Source of the DNA: Rhodospirillaceae bacterium UBA6608
GTDB lineage: Bacteria > Pseudomonadota > Alphaproteobacteria > Rhodospirillales_A > Casp-alpha2
Assembly: GCA_002433335.1 (NCBI GenBank)
Contig: DJHY01000191.1
Coordinates: 1-25,208 of the forward strand
DNA length: 25,208 nt
Direction of reading: 5' to 3'
In this document: in pieces, positions 16,078-25,170 of the stretch
Layout: the number at the start of each line of letters is the position of its first letter
How positions within the stretch are numbered: the stretch's first letter is position 1
The notes under the pieces: model-generated
The model's database searches: none
What the model was told of the DNA's origin: nothing
The model's input: only the letters and a program-made list of their open reading frames with translations
Translations under genes and position numbers: made by a program

Positions 16078-17397
16078 TCAGCGCCGTTCGATAAAGGCGT
16101 TGCGCCGCAGATCACGCAGGAACTGACGAGCAGCCAAATCCAGACGCGCGTCGATCAGTCGATTGCGCACTTGGGTCCGGAGCATGTCCTTGGCGTTTTC
16201 CTGCACGCGTTCGCAGATCATGAACAGGACCAAGCCACCCGGCACCTTGATGACCTCACTCGGCTTCTTGTCCGGCAGGTCTTTGATCGCGTCGCGAACC
16301 AACGGCGACAATTGGCTGGTGCGAAGGCGCAGCGTATCGGCGGTCAGGCCACCGGAAACCTGGTTCGGCATGTTGGCCATCTCGTCGCAACTGGTGGCGC
16401 GCAACCGCAATCGGTTGGCAAGTTCGCGGTGGGCCTGGGCATCGGCGGAAGAGGCCGTATCGGCGACCGGGATCGTCAATTGCTGCAGGACCACCTGAGG
16501 ATCGACGGCCGGGCCCGACGCCCCTTGCGAGACGCGCTGTTCGCGCAACCAATAGATGGCATAGCCGGCACTGGTGCGGATAGGCGGCGAAAACTCACCG
16601 GTCTTCATACCGGATAGGGTGTTAATGACTTCCGGAGCCAAGCTGCTCATCGAGACCCAGCCAAGATCCCCGCCGACGGCGGCGGTCGGGCTTTGGGAGA
16701 ATGTCGTGGCCATGGCCTGGAAGGGCGCGCCGCCCTTCAATTCGCCGATGATCCGCTGCGCGACGGCCTGAATTTCGCTGGCTTTCGAGGGTTGCTCGAC
16801 GGGCAGGAAGATTTCCGAAAGCAGCGCGACGGGCTTACCCTTTTCGGCTTCCATCCGGGCAAGCTCTTCGTCGACCTCTTCATCACTGATCTGGGTCAGG
16901 GCGCGGAATCGTTGACGCAGCGAGTCGCCCCATCCCAGGTCAGCCCGGATTTGCTGATACAGGACTTCCTTTGACAGGCCGAGGCCATCCAGCATCTTCT
17001 GCATCCCGCCGGGTTCCATGTTGCGGGATTTCTCGTAGCGGCCAACCGCCGTTTCGACATCTTTCTCGGAAATTTTTATGCCCAGGTTTTCCGCTTCCTG
17101 TCGCTTCAACTCTTCGTCGATCAGGGTGTCAATTACCTTCGGCGCAAGCTGCTGGGCGGTTTCGCGCGTTGCCGGAAGACCGGACATCGCGAGCACCAGC
17201 CGCAAACGGGCGTGAAGGTCGTATTCTGAAATCGGCGTGTTGTTGACGGTGGCGACGATCCCCATGCGCTGCGCTTGCGCCGGGAGGGCGGCGACGAGGG
17301 AAATAATCAGCAATGCGGCAAAGCCCCCCGCAAGGCGTTTGGCGGAAGGTTCGATCCGGAAGGATTTGGCGAAAGTCATGATCGGCTTTGATCGCAT
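16078..17397 (-). CDS. surA: Periplasmic chaperone/peptidyl-prolyl isomerase SurA
   Basis: SurA escorts outer-membrane proteins, including LptD, through the periplasm. The 439-residue precursor has a signal peptide (basic start, then GGFAALLIISLVAALPAQAQ, cleavage near residue 43). The SurA N domain follows (VATVNNTPISEYDLHARLRLVLAMSG and IDTLIDEELKRQEAENLGI), then a parvulin-type PPIC domain at about 190-290 (ALLSEIFLPVEQ through GGDLGWVSMSSLAPEV and FSPPIRTSAGYAIYWL). The remainder is divergent, without a clear second rotamase domain, as is usual in alphaproteobacteria. The ATG directly follows the lptD stop (TAAATG). A second ATG six codons on (17379) is also possible. Confidence 0.92.
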   Translation of the reverse strand: MRSKPIMTFAKSFRIEPSAKRLAGGFAALLIISLVAALPAQAQRMGIVATVNNTPISEYDLHARLRLVLAMSGLPATRETAQQLAPKVIDTLIDEELKRQEAENLGIKISEKDVETAVGRYEKSRNMEPGGMQKMLDGLGLSKEVLYQQIRADLGWGDSLRQRFRALTQISDEEVDEELARMEAEKGKPVALLSEIFLPVEQPSKASEIQAVAQRIIGELKGGAPFQAMATTFSQSPTAAVGGDLGWVSMSSLAPEVINTLSGMKTGEFSPPIRTSAGYAIYWLREQRVSQGASGPAVDPQVVLQQLTIPVADTASSADAQAHRELANRLRLRATSCDEMANMPNQVSGGLTADTLRLRTSQLSPLVRDAIKDLPDKKPSEVIKVPGGLVLFMICERVQENAKDMLRTQVRNRLIDARLDLAARQFLRDLRRNAFIERR

Positions 17398-19761
17398 TTA
17401 GAAGGTCAATTGTCCAAGGGTCTTCAGAAGTAGGTTCACGGTAAAGGCATCCGTCGGCTGTAGATCGCGATCTTCGTAGAAGGTGCGCGAGAACCGGGTA
17501 ATGACGGAAAGGCACTCGTTTTCAAACACCAAGTCCGAGACGAGGGACCGCATTTCGTTTGCGGCCATATCGCGGACGGCTTGGAAATTGACGCGCCATT
17601 CCTTGCTTACTTGCGAAGAAATGTTGAAGGACAATTCCTCACGTCCGGTGAACTCACTATTCGCGGGCTCTTCAAAGAAGATATAGCTGGCCGAACCGCG
17701 CAGCAACGGCACGCCGGCATTTAGCTGCACTTGGTGGCGCCGCGGCGAAAACCCGTCCTTGGCGAACTGGGTACGATATCCCAGGTCGAAATAGTTCGAC
17801 GGAAAAACGCGCGCCGATGCGACGATGTCCGACAGGTCGTCTTCCAAACCGCTTCCTTCGGCAAAGGTGTCGTCGGCGCTGAAGCGGTAGGTCTGACCGA
17901 CCAGAAACGACATGCCGTAGCCTTGCGGGCCGTACAGGCCCCATTTCAGGCCATAGTTCACGCGGGTGCCGCCTTCGACGCGGTCGATCCCGCCGAACCG
18001 GTTCACATCGAACAGGTTGGTGTCGTCGAATTCGAATTCCTGGCTGTCCTCGTTGGGGATTTTCGACGAGTTTCCGCCATTGGGGCTGGTGATGATGTTG
18101 ACGATCGGCTCCAGCGTCTGGCTGGCCTTTCCCAACTGGCTGACCAGCGGGAACCGCCAATCCAGGGCCGCATAGGGATAGAGCCGCCCGGTCGCACCGG
18201 TGAAGTCCGAGGTATTCGTGCGGCTCACGTTGTTTACGTGATAGGCGTCGGCCCACAGCCCGGTCGAGAAACTGATCAGGTTCCCGACGGAATCGGAAAA
18301 TCTGCGGTTCCAAGACGGACGAATGGAAAGACGGCGCGTGTCGTTGCCGCTTTCGTCACGCGAGACGACCAGCAGGCTGGCATCCATGTTGAAACTACCG
18401 CCGAAACGGTCAGGTTCGCCGACGTGGTTGTATTCGATCAACGGCAGGACCAAAGGGCTGTCGATCGAGTCGGCGGTGGCGCGCTGGTCCTGGAAGGAAT
18501 AGGCATTCACAGCCAGATAATTGCGGCCTCGAAAAGCTTCGGCGTATACACGGCTTTCCAGCACGGAGGGGCTGTCGAAGCCGAACCGGCGCAGGTAGGT
18601 GTCATCCGTCGCGCGGTTGATATCGAAACCGGCACGCCAGGTTTTATTGAGGTCCCAAAGGCCCTTGGTGAAGATATGGCCGCGGAAATCGCCTTCTGAA
18701 TCGTTGATGCCGCTGACCTGCGCATCAAGTTCGCCGCTCATGAACCGTTTGCGGTAATCCAAGGTCAGCTGAAGCCCTTCGGATTCCGAATAGGCCGGGG
18801 TCGCGGTCAGGTCCGATGAGTCGTCGAACGGGTAGAAGTAGGGCAGGCGCGTCACGAAACCCAGGTCGGATGATCCGCCGAAGCCCGGCGCCAGGAACCC
18901 GGCTTTGCGCCGAATGCTTGGGTCAGGGTGAATGAAATACGGCGTGTAGAGAACGGGAATGCCATAGACCTCTAGCCAAGCGTCCCGGTATTCGATGGTC
19001 TTGCTGCGTTTGTCATGGATGACGCGGACAGCTTTAATTTGCCAAAGCGGCGGCTTTTCCGGGTCGTCGGCACAGAGATTACAGGGCGAATAAACCCCTT
19101 GGCGAAGCTCGGTTACAACAGCGCCGGAACGCTTTGCGCCCTGTGCGGCAAGCCGTGACCTGTCGGCCAGGATGACGCCGATATTCTGGATTAGGCCGTC
19201 CTTGAGATCGCCGGTGATGGTCATCTGGTCGGCGAACAGGGTTTCACCCGTCGGTTCCAGGATCGTGATGTTGCCCGATGCCTGAACGATGTCGGTGTTC
19301 TGGTTGTAGGTTACTCTGTCGGCCAAAAGCGTCCGATTGCCATGAGTGATTTCGACGTGACCATACGCCGAGACAACACCCTGTTCCTGAGCGAAGCTCA
19401 TTTCGTCGGCGATAAGATTGACGGGGATATCCGCCTTTCCATCCGGCTCGGGCGTCGGGGGAGCGACCTGCTGAACGACCGGGGCGCCAGTGGGCAGCGG
19501 TCCCATCGTTCGTGGCGGCGGCGCTGGCGCCGGGGTGAATATCGGCTGGCTTGCGGGCGGTTGCGTTACGACGCCGGCCGCCGGCACGAACGGGCGGGGC
19601 GATGCCTGGAACAATACGCCCAGCGGGCGCTCTGCGGTGGCTTCTGTCGAGGCCTCGGCACCGTCCGGAAAGGACAGGGCGGCCAGCAGAACGGGAGCGA
19701 CCAAAGCCGGTCGCATCCATTTGCTCGAAATCTTCCGCAAACGGCCCCCCATCGCGATCAT
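17398..19761 (-). CDS. lptD: LPS-assembly protein LptD
   Basis: LptD is the outer-membrane barrel that inserts lipopolysaccharide at the cell surface with LptE. I take the ATG at 19759-19761, which overlaps the lptG stop (ATGA), giving 787 residues; ATG at 19752 is an alternative. A signal peptide (about 16-37, ending DGAEA) precedes a Pro-rich linker (about 66-107). An LptA/OstA-like domain follows at about 112-205 (VNLIADEMSFAQEQGVVSAY, then ASGNITILEPTGETLFADQM). The barrel begins near PVLYTPYFIHPDPSIRRKAGFLAPGF and ends in phenylalanine, as Bam substrates do. Cysteines are Cys227 and Cys230 (CNLC) plus one near the C-terminus (NECLSV): three, against four in E. coli. Confidence 0.94.
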   Translation of the reverse strand: MIAMGGRLRKISSKWMRPALVAPVLLAALSFPDGAEASTEATAERPLGVLFQASPRPFVPAAGVVTQPPASQPIFTPAPAPPPRTMGPLPTGAPVVQQVAPPTPEPDGKADIPVNLIADEMSFAQEQGVVSAYGHVEITHGNRTLLADRVTYNQNTDIVQASGNITILEPTGETLFADQMTITGDLKDGLIQNIGVILADRSRLAAQGAKRSGAVVTELRQGVYSPCNLCADDPEKPPLWQIKAVRVIHDKRSKTIEYRDAWLEVYGIPVLYTPYFIHPDPSIRRKAGFLAPGFGGSSDLGFVTRLPYFYPFDDSSDLTATPAYSESEGLQLTLDYRKRFMSGELDAQVSGINDSEGDFRGHIFTKGLWDLNKTWRAGFDINRATDDTYLRRFGFDSPSVLESRVYAEAFRGRNYLAVNAYSFQDQRATADSIDSPLVLPLIEYNHVGEPDRFGGSFNMDASLLVVSRDESGNDTRRLSIRPSWNRRFSDSVGNLISFSTGLWADAYHVNNVSRTNTSDFTGATGRLYPYAALDWRFPLVSQLGKASQTLEPIVNIITSPNGGNSSKIPNEDSQEFEFDDTNLFDVNRFGGIDRVEGGTRVNYGLKWGLYGPQGYGMSFLVGQTYRFSADDTFAEGSGLEDDLSDIVASARVFPSNYFDLGYRTQFAKDGFSPRRHQVQLNAGVPLLRGSASYIFFEEPANSEFTGREELSFNISSQVSKEWRVNFQAVRDMAANEMRSLVSDLVFENECLSVITRFSRTFYEDRDLQPTDAFTVNLLLKTLGQLTF

Positions 19762-20858
19762 CCGTCTTCCAAGTGCAGCAGCATGGCCGCACCCAACATC
19801 GTCGCCACCCCCGATGGCGTCCATGCGGCCAACAATACGGGAATACTGTCCGATAGGCCCAAGGCAAAAACGATGTCCGAGAAGAAATAGAGGACGAAAC
19901 CGGTGAAGACCCCACCCGCGATAACGAACGTCGTGCCGCCCCGTCGGGTCTGGCGCAGGGTAAAGGTAGCGGCAATCAGAACCATGGCGCACATCAGCAG
20001 CGGCGCGGACAATAGCGTATGCCAGTACAGCCGGTGGCGGATGGCGGAAAATCCAGCATTTTCGAGCGTCTTGATGAAACCGGGCAAATCCCAGAACGAC
20101 ATGGTTTCCGGCGGCGCGAAGTTGTCCTGTATCCGATTGACGGTCAGTTCCGTCGGCAGCCAGAAGTCTTTTTCGAACCGGGCAGGGGCCTCGGGTTCGA
20201 ACAGCCAGGCGTCTGTCAGGTGCCAAAAGCCGTCTTCCAGCCGCGCCGACTGTGCGTCGATCCGTTGACGGAAGGTGTCCTTGCCTTCGTACAGGAAGAC
20301 CAGGACCTCGCGCAGCTCGACGCCGGTCTTTTGCTGGAGGACCCTTTCGGCATGAACCACGCTTTGGCCCTTGCTGTCGGCTTGGCGCAGCCACAGGCCT
20401 GAATTTGAGATCGATAGGAAGCTGGCATGGCCTTCGATCCGGGTCGCCTCCAGCCGTTCATATCGGGCCAGCATGGAGGACGACAGCGGATTGATCACCG
20501 TGATCTGCAAGACACCCAGCAGGAACGACAGGAACAGCACCGGCAGCATGAACTGCCACGCGGATATGCCGGTCGCCCGGGTCACAACCAGTTCATTCGT
20601 GCGAGTCAGGCGCCAGAACGCAGCCATTCCACCGAACAGGATGGCGAAAGGAAACGTCTTTTGCCCCATGAAAGGCAGCTTCAGTAGCGACATCTCGAGC
20701 ACCATGGCCAAGGTTACTGTTTCGCGCTGAGCCGAGCGTCTTAGCAATTCGATGGAATCGAACAGTAGAATCAGCATCAGGAACAGGAAGAAGATGCCGA
20801 AAAAGCTGATCAGGAAATGTCGCCCGATATAGACGGAAAGGATTGTCGATAGCCGCAT
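19758..20858 (-). CDS. lptG: LPS export ABC transporter permease LptG
   Basis: LptG pairs with LptF and the ATPase LptB to extract LPS from the inner membrane. The 366-residue protein has the YjgP/YjgQ layout: N-terminal helices (LISFFGIFFLFLMLILLFDSIELL), the cytoplasmic coupling segment FWRLTRTNELVVTRATGISAWQF, a periplasmic beta-jellyroll domain (about 135-265), and three C-terminal helices. GAGGAGG precedes the ATG and overlaps the lptF stop, ten bases apart. The assignment as LptG rather than LptF rests on second position in the pair and resemblance; the two families are close. Confidence 0.93.
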   Translation of the reverse strand: MRLSTILSVYIGRHFLISFFGIFFLFLMLILLFDSIELLRRSAQRETVTLAMVLEMSLLKLPFMGQKTFPFAILFGGMAAFWRLTRTNELVVTRATGISAWQFMLPVLFLSFLLGVLQITVINPLSSSMLARYERLEATRIEGHASFLSISNSGLWLRQADSKGQSVVHAERVLQQKTGVELREVLVFLYEGKDTFRQRIDAQSARLEDGFWHLTDAWLFEPEAPARFEKDFWLPTELTVNRIQDNFAPPETMSFWDLPGFIKTLENAGFSAIRHRLYWHTLLSAPLLMCAMVLIAATFTLRQTRRGGTTFVIAGGVFTGFVLYFFSDIVFALGLSDSIPVLLAAWTPSGVATMLGAAMLLHLEDG

Positions 20859-20868
20859 GATAGCCTCC

Positions 20869-21984
20869 TCACGCCGCCTTGGGCGCCGTCGCGGGCGCGG
20901 CGGAAGGGGGGCGAACCATGATCAGCCACGCCACGGGTATCGGAATCAATGTTGCGACGTAGATCAGCGGAATTAGGTTCAAGTTCTTGGCGATCATGTT
21001 CTCAATCGCAAGGATCAAGCCTTGCAGAATGACCATGGACGCGACGGCAACCAGAACGCGCGCCGTTTGGGTGCGGCGACCGAAGTTCCCCGTCAGCAGG
21101 CAACACAGACCGATCATCGCATAGGAAAGACAAAGCATGGGCGCAATCAGGCGCCGATGGGCTTCGATAATGAATTTTCCGACATTCTGTGGGCCGATCT
21201 GATCCACTTGATTGGGCGTATCGAACAATTCATCGAGGGTTCGTTCGCGGGGTTCACGCCAGCGTTCGCCTTCGGGTCCGCCGATGGCAAGGTTATAGAC
21301 CCAACGGTCGAAATACAGAATCGACAGCTTGTTGGTGGTCTTGTCCACTTCCTGGCGGTTGCCCTTGAACATTACCACGCGGGGGCCGGTCGGTGTGTCG
21401 ATCATCGCGCCCCGGTCGGCCATCAGGGTGAAGGGTTTGCTGCGGTCGCGGGTGTCATGCACCAGAATGCCGTGCAATTGTCCGTCCGGAGTGCGGGCCC
21501 GGACGTAAACGGTCGTCGTTTTGCCGACGTTGTTGAATTCGCCTTCCTTCAGCAGGACGTGGGACACGCTGTTGCGGATGTCCCATTGCAGGTCGCGGAA
21601 GGCGCGATACGATTCCGGCACCAGCTTCAGATGCAGGCTGTATGACAGGACGATCGTAAAGGCCGCCAGGATCAGTGCGGGCTTGGCCAGGGCGAACTGA
21701 CTGAGCCCCGCCGCCCGCATCACCACGAGCTCGCGATCGGTGATCAGCTTGGCGTAGATGAACACCACTACCGTGAACAAGGCGATCGGCAGAATGACGA
21801 TCAGGAAGTTCGGCAGCAGAAGGCCGGAAAGGTAGAGGAATGTTCCCGCGCTCAACCCTCGGTTGACGATCATTTCGACAAAACGCAGTGACTGCGTAAG
21901 CCAGATGATGCAGGTCAGGCCCGTCGTCACAAGGATCATGCCAACGACTAGTTGGCGCAATACGTACCGCGTCAGCGCGTTCAT
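20869..21984 (-). CDS. lptF: LPS export ABC transporter permease LptF
   Basis: LptF is the partner of LptG in the LptB2FG complex. The 371-residue protein starts MNALTRYVLRQLVVGMILVTTGLTCIIWLTQSLRFVEMIVNRG, the usual LptF opening. The coupling segment FIYAKLITDRELVVMRAAGLSQFAL, a periplasmic beta-rich domain (about 125-265; includes MADRGAMIDTPTGPRVVMFKGNRQEV) and C-terminal helices follow. The C-terminus is Ala/Pro-rich. It is the first gene of the run lptF-lptG-lptD-surA-pdxA-rsmA. The 112 bases upstream are AT-rich for this genome and likely hold the operon promoter, but I could not fix the hexamers (TTGATT and TACAGT are only 15 bases apart). Confidence 0.94.
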   Translation of the reverse strand: MNALTRYVLRQLVVGMILVTTGLTCIIWLTQSLRFVEMIVNRGLSAGTFLYLSGLLLPNFLIVILPIALFTVVVFIYAKLITDRELVVMRAAGLSQFALAKPALILAAFTIVLSYSLHLKLVPESYRAFRDLQWDIRNSVSHVLLKEGEFNNVGKTTTVYVRARTPDGQLHGILVHDTRDRSKPFTLMADRGAMIDTPTGPRVVMFKGNRQEVDKTTNKLSILYFDRWVYNLAIGGPEGERWREPRERTLDELFDTPNQVDQIGPQNVGKFIIEAHRRLIAPMLCLSYAMIGLCCLLTGNFGRRTQTARVLVAVASMVILQGLILAIENMIAKNLNLIPLIYVATLIPIPVAWLIMVRPPSAAPATAPKAA

Positions 21985-22096
21985 TCGAATCCCCAGGGAA
22001 TACGGAACGAAACTGTAGGAAAAAGGTTAATAAATCAAGGAACAAACCCTGATTTTTCACCTTTCGTATCGGCTTTGGAGCAACGCTGGCGCCGGC

Positions 22097-23860
22097 TTAG
22101 AACGCGTCGGGAGAGACGGCGGCCACAGTCGCGCCGCCGAACATGATCGTCGTCCGCAGGCTGGCCGTCTGCGGCAGGTACTGTTCGGCGAAAAACCGCG
22201 CCGAAACAATCTTCTGATCCAGGAAGGGATCGCCGTCTCCGGTTGCCTTCTTCTCGGCGGCGCGCATGGCGCCCAGGCCGAGCAGCCAGGCTCCCGATAC
22301 GATCCCCATCAGGCGCAGGTAATGCGTGGCGCCGGCGGCGACGGCGGCCGGGGCCGTGGGGAAGGTTTCGACCACCCAGTTCGTCGCCGTTTCCAGCGCC
22401 GTCGCGGCCTCGGCCAAAGGGGCGGCGAGGTCGCGGATCGGCGCGTCGGCTTTCTCCAGCTCCGCCACCGTGGCGCGGATATCCGCGATCAGCATGGCGG
22501 CGGCCTTGCCTTCGTCGCGGGCGACCTTGCGGCCGACCAGATCGTTTGCCTGGATGCCGTTGGTGCCTTCGTAGATACGGGGCACGCGGATGTCGCGCAC
22601 GTGTTGGGCGGCGCCGGTTTCCTCGATATAGCCCATGCCGCCATGGACCTGGACGCCCAGCGAGGCGACCTCGACGCCGATATCGGTCGACCAGGCTTTC
22701 GCTACCGGCGTCAGCAATTCCTCGCGGCGCTTGGCCGCGGCGCGCTCGTCGGCGTCCTCTGCGTGCTCGGCCATGTCCGTCGCCACGGCGCAGGACACGC
22801 AGATGGCCCGCGAGGCCGCGATCTTGGCTTTCATCAGCGACAGGGTGCGCTTGATATCCGGGTGATGGATGATGGCGTGCGGCGCCGGGCCCTCGGTATC
22901 GATGGCACGGCCCTGCTTGCGGTCCTGGGCATAGGCCAGCGCCTGCTGGAAAGCGCGCTCGGCAATGCCGACGCCCTGCACGCCGACATTCAGACGCGCC
23001 GAATTCATCATCGTGAACATGCAGCGCATGCCGGCATTCTCACCGCCGATCAGCCAGCCGGTCGCGCCGGTATATTCCATGGTGCAGGTCGGCGAGCCGT
23101 GAATGCCCAGCTTGTGCTCGACCCCGATGGCACGCAGATCGTTGCGCGAGCCGTCCGGCAGGATTTTCGGCACGATGAAGAGCGAGATACCCTTCGTACC
23201 CTCGGGCGAGCCCGGCGTCCGCGCGAGCACCAGATGGATGATGTTCTCCGCGCAGTCGTGTTCGCCCCAGGTGATGAAGATCTTCTGGCCGGAGATCGCC
23301 CAGCTGCCGTCCGCATTCGGTTCGGCCCTGGTGCGCAGCGCGCCCACATCCGATCCGGCCTGCGGCTCGGTGAGGTTCATCGTGGCCGACCACTCGCCGG
23401 TGAGCAGCTTGCCCAGATACAATTCCTTCTGCTCGTCAGTGCCGTGAGCGATCAGCGCCTCGATACCGCCATAGGTGAGCATCGGGCCGAGACCGAAAGA
23501 CAGGTTGGCGCCCTGGATCATTTCCAGCACGGCCACGCCCAGCGCGCGCGGCAGACCCATACCGCCCAGCTCGGCCGGGAATTGCAGCCCCTGCCAGCCG
23601 CCTTCGACGAACTGCGCATAGGCCGCCGGAAAGCCGGTCGGCGTGGTGACGGCACCATTCTCGAGCTTGCAGTGTTCGGCATCGCCGACGCGATTGAGCG
23701 GCGCGAGCACATTCTCGGCCAGCTTGGCCGCCTCTTCCAGAATGGCCGCCGTCAGATCGGAGGTGAAATCCGGGAAGGCACCCGTCGCCTTCAGCCCCTC
23801 AACAGCCGCTACCTCTTCCAGCGTGAAGCGCATTTCATCCAGCGGTGCGCGATATGTCAT
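22097..23860 (-). CDS. Acyl-CoA dehydrogenase, DmdC-like long form
   Basis: This FAD enzyme oxidises an acyl-CoA to the 2-enoyl-CoA. At 587 residues it is of the long form with an extra C-terminal helical domain, like DmdC (3-methylmercaptopropionyl-CoA dehydrogenase) and related fatty acyl-CoA dehydrogenases. The core shows SATMNLTEPQAGSDVGALRTRA (about 165-186), KIFITWGEHD, GIHGSPTCTMEYTGA, LNVGVQGVGIAERAFQQALAYAQDRKQGRA and RIYEGTNGIQANDLVGRK, whose glutamate is the likely catalytic base. GGAGGT sits before the ATG. Leucine codon use differs from genes to the left. Whether it acts on DMSP-derived or ordinary fatty acyl-CoA cannot be decided; no dmdB or dmdD is visible. Confidence 0.92.
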   Translation of the reverse strand: MTYRAPLDEMRFTLEEVAAVEGLKATGAFPDFTSDLTAAILEEAAKLAENVLAPLNRVGDAEHCKLENGAVTTPTGFPAAYAQFVEGGWQGLQFPAELGGMGLPRALGVAVLEMIQGANLSFGLGPMLTYGGIEALIAHGTDEQKELYLGKLLTGEWSATMNLTEPQAGSDVGALRTRAEPNADGSWAISGQKIFITWGEHDCAENIIHLVLARTPGSPEGTKGISLFIVPKILPDGSRNDLRAIGVEHKLGIHGSPTCTMEYTGATGWLIGGENAGMRCMFTMMNSARLNVGVQGVGIAERAFQQALAYAQDRKQGRAIDTEGPAPHAIIHHPDIKRTLSLMKAKIAASRAICVSCAVATDMAEHAEDADERAAAKRREELLTPVAKAWSTDIGVEVASLGVQVHGGMGYIEETGAAQHVRDIRVPRIYEGTNGIQANDLVGRKVARDEGKAAAMLIADIRATVAELEKADAPIRDLAAPLAEAATALETATNWVVETFPTAPAAVAAGATHYLRLMGIVSGAWLLGLGAMRAAEKKATGDGDPFLDQKIVSARFFAEQYLPQTASLRTTIMFGGATVAAVSPDAF

Positions 23861-23988
23861 GGCCGACCTCCGTCATCATTTTTTTGTGGCCGGAACATAA
23901 CCCGCCTTCCCGCCGATGCGAATCCGGAAACAGTGTTTTGTCCAGCCCGCGACGTTGTGTGGCTTTTCGGACGCGCAGACAGCGGGCA

Positions 23989-24020
23989 TATACTGTGACG
24001 AGAGCCGCCCGGCCGGGCGG
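23989..24020 (+). promoter_or_regulatory. Candidate promoter and 16-bp palindrome before the cytochrome b561 gene
   Basis: TATACT (23989-23994) has a weak -35 TTCGGA (23966-23971) 17 bases upstream, which predicts a start near 24001. Immediately downstream lies the perfect palindrome CCGCCCGGCCGGGCGG (24005-24020). Its position suits an operator or a 5'-end RNA element; which one is unknown. Confidence 0.45.
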
Positions 24021-24045
24021 AAAAGCCCCTGGGGGAGCCCGAACC

Positions 24046-24621
24046 ATGACCGACACGCCACGCTACACCGCCGTCGCCATCACCCTTCACTGGATCCTCG
24101 CGGTCCTGCTGCTCGGCATGGTGTTTTTCGGCTGGTACATGGAAGACCTGCGCGAAGGCCTGTTTGCCGGCACAGTGCCGCTGGAAGAGGTTCAGCAGGC
24201 CTATAACCTGCACAAGACGACCGGCATGGCGATCCTGGTGCTCTCGCTGATCCGCCTGGCCTGGCGCCTGACCCACAAGACCCCGGGCATGCCCGAAGGC
24301 ATGAAGCCCTGGGAGAAACTCGCCGCCCATGCCGTGCACTGGGCCTTCTACGTGCTGATGATCGGCATGCCGATCATGGGCTGGATTTCCGCCTCCGCCT
24401 CGGAACTGCCCTCTTTCCTGTTCAACAATCCCGACATGCCGCTGCCGCGCCTGCCGGTTCCGCAAAGCGAGAGCCTGCACGAAGTGTCCGGCTCGATCCA
24501 CGGGGCCGGCGGCTGGCCGATCCTGATCCTGTTCGGCCTGCACGCTGCAGCGGCCCTGAAACACCAGTTTTTCGACCGCGACGGGCTGCTCGCCCGCATG
24601 ATCCCGGTCCTGAAAGGATAA
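24046..24621 (+). CDS. Cytochrome b561 (YceJ-like membrane dihaem protein)
   Basis: This family of four-helix inner-membrane b-type cytochromes passes electrons between quinones and periplasmic acceptors. The 191-residue protein has hydrophobic helices at about 9-28, 61-78, 99-118 and 150-167. Haem-ligand-type histidines are seen in TLHWILA, NLHKTTGM, HAVHWAFY and GLHAAAALKHQFFDRDGLLARM, which match the b561 pattern. The ATG at 24046 follows GGGGGAG by eight bases; the longer frame reaching back to 23845 is rejected. yceI follows six bases downstream, as in the E. coli yceJ-yceI pair. Confidence 0.92.
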   Translation: MTDTPRYTAVAITLHWILAVLLLGMVFFGWYMEDLREGLFAGTVPLEEVQQAYNLHKTTGMAILVLSLIRLAWRLTHKTPGMPEGMKPWEKLAAHAVHWAFYVLMIGMPIMGWISASASELPSFLFNNPDMPLPRLPVPQSESLHEVSGSIHGAGGWPILILFGLHAAAALKHQFFDRDGLLARMIPVLKG

Positions 24622-24627
24622 GCCCCG

Positions 24628-25170
24628 ATGCTGCGTTACGCGTTTCTTCTCCCGCTGGCCCTCGCCGCCGCTCCGGCGAGCGCCCAGTCCTGGCAGGTCG
24701 ACAGGGCCGACAGTTCCGTCGGCTTCGAGACGACAGTGTCCGGCGGTGCGGTGACAGGAGAGTTTTCGGACTGGACGGCCGAGATCGTGCTCGACCCGGC
24801 CGATCTGGAAAACGCCTCGATCTCGGCCCGGGTGCTCACCTCCAGCGGCACGACCGGCAATGGCCAGATGGACAGCTCCATGCTGTCCGATTCCGGCCTG
24901 AACCCGTCGGAATACGAGGCCGCCACCTTTGTCTCCGAGGATGTCCGGGCAACGGATGAGGGCTATGAAGCGCACGGCACGCTTGCCATGGCCGGAACCG
25001 AGCGCGACATCGTGCTGCCCTTCACCCTGGCCATCGACGGCGGCCGGGCCGTCGCGGACAGCCGCTACACACTCGCCCGCGCCGATTACGGCGTCGGCTC
25101 GTCCAGCTGGGGTTCGGCCGCGGCCGAAGTGACCCTCGTGCTGCATATCGAGGCGGATGCGGCCGAGTAG
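24628..25170 (+). CDS. YceI family periplasmic protein
   Basis: YceI proteins are lipocalin-like beta barrels; some bind polyisoprenoids such as ubiquinone-like chains. The 180-residue precursor has a signal peptide (MLRYAFLLPLALAAAPASAQ, cleavage near residue 20). SWQVDRADSSVGFETTVSGGAVTGEFSDWTAEIVLDPADLENASIS gives the family opening. The middle holds GNGQMDSSMLSDSGLNPSEYEAATFVSEDV and the end is the barrel-closing YGVGSSSWGSAAAEVTLVLHIEA. It is six bases after the cytochrome b561 gene; AAGGA overlapping that stop serves as its ribosome site. The pair suggests that YceI carries or scavenges quinone for the cytochrome; this is inference. The last 38 bases of the window hold nothing recognisable. 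Confidence 0.93.
   Translation: MLRYAFLLPLALAAAPASAQSWQVDRADSSVGFETTVSGGAVTGEFSDWTAEIVLDPADLENASISARVLTSSGTTGNGQMDSSMLSDSGLNPSEYEAATFVSEDVRATDEGYEAHGTLAMAGTERDIVLPFTLAIDGGRAVADSRYTLARADYGVGSSSWGSAAAEVTLVLHIEADAAE

Noticed and set aside
19762..20394. N-terminal 211-residue extension of LptD into lptG
   Set aside because: It overlaps lptG in another frame, is Arg/Pro-rich and without motifs, and the signal peptide sits after 19761.
22322..23998. 558-residue plus-strand open frame over the acyl-CoA dehydrogenase
   Set aside because: It mirrors the third-position GC of the real minus-strand gene, which has full family motifs and a good ribosome site.
23857..25146. 429-residue minus-strand frame over the b561-yceI pair
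   Set aside because: No domain or start signal; the plus-strand genes show signal peptide, haem histidines and operon spacing.
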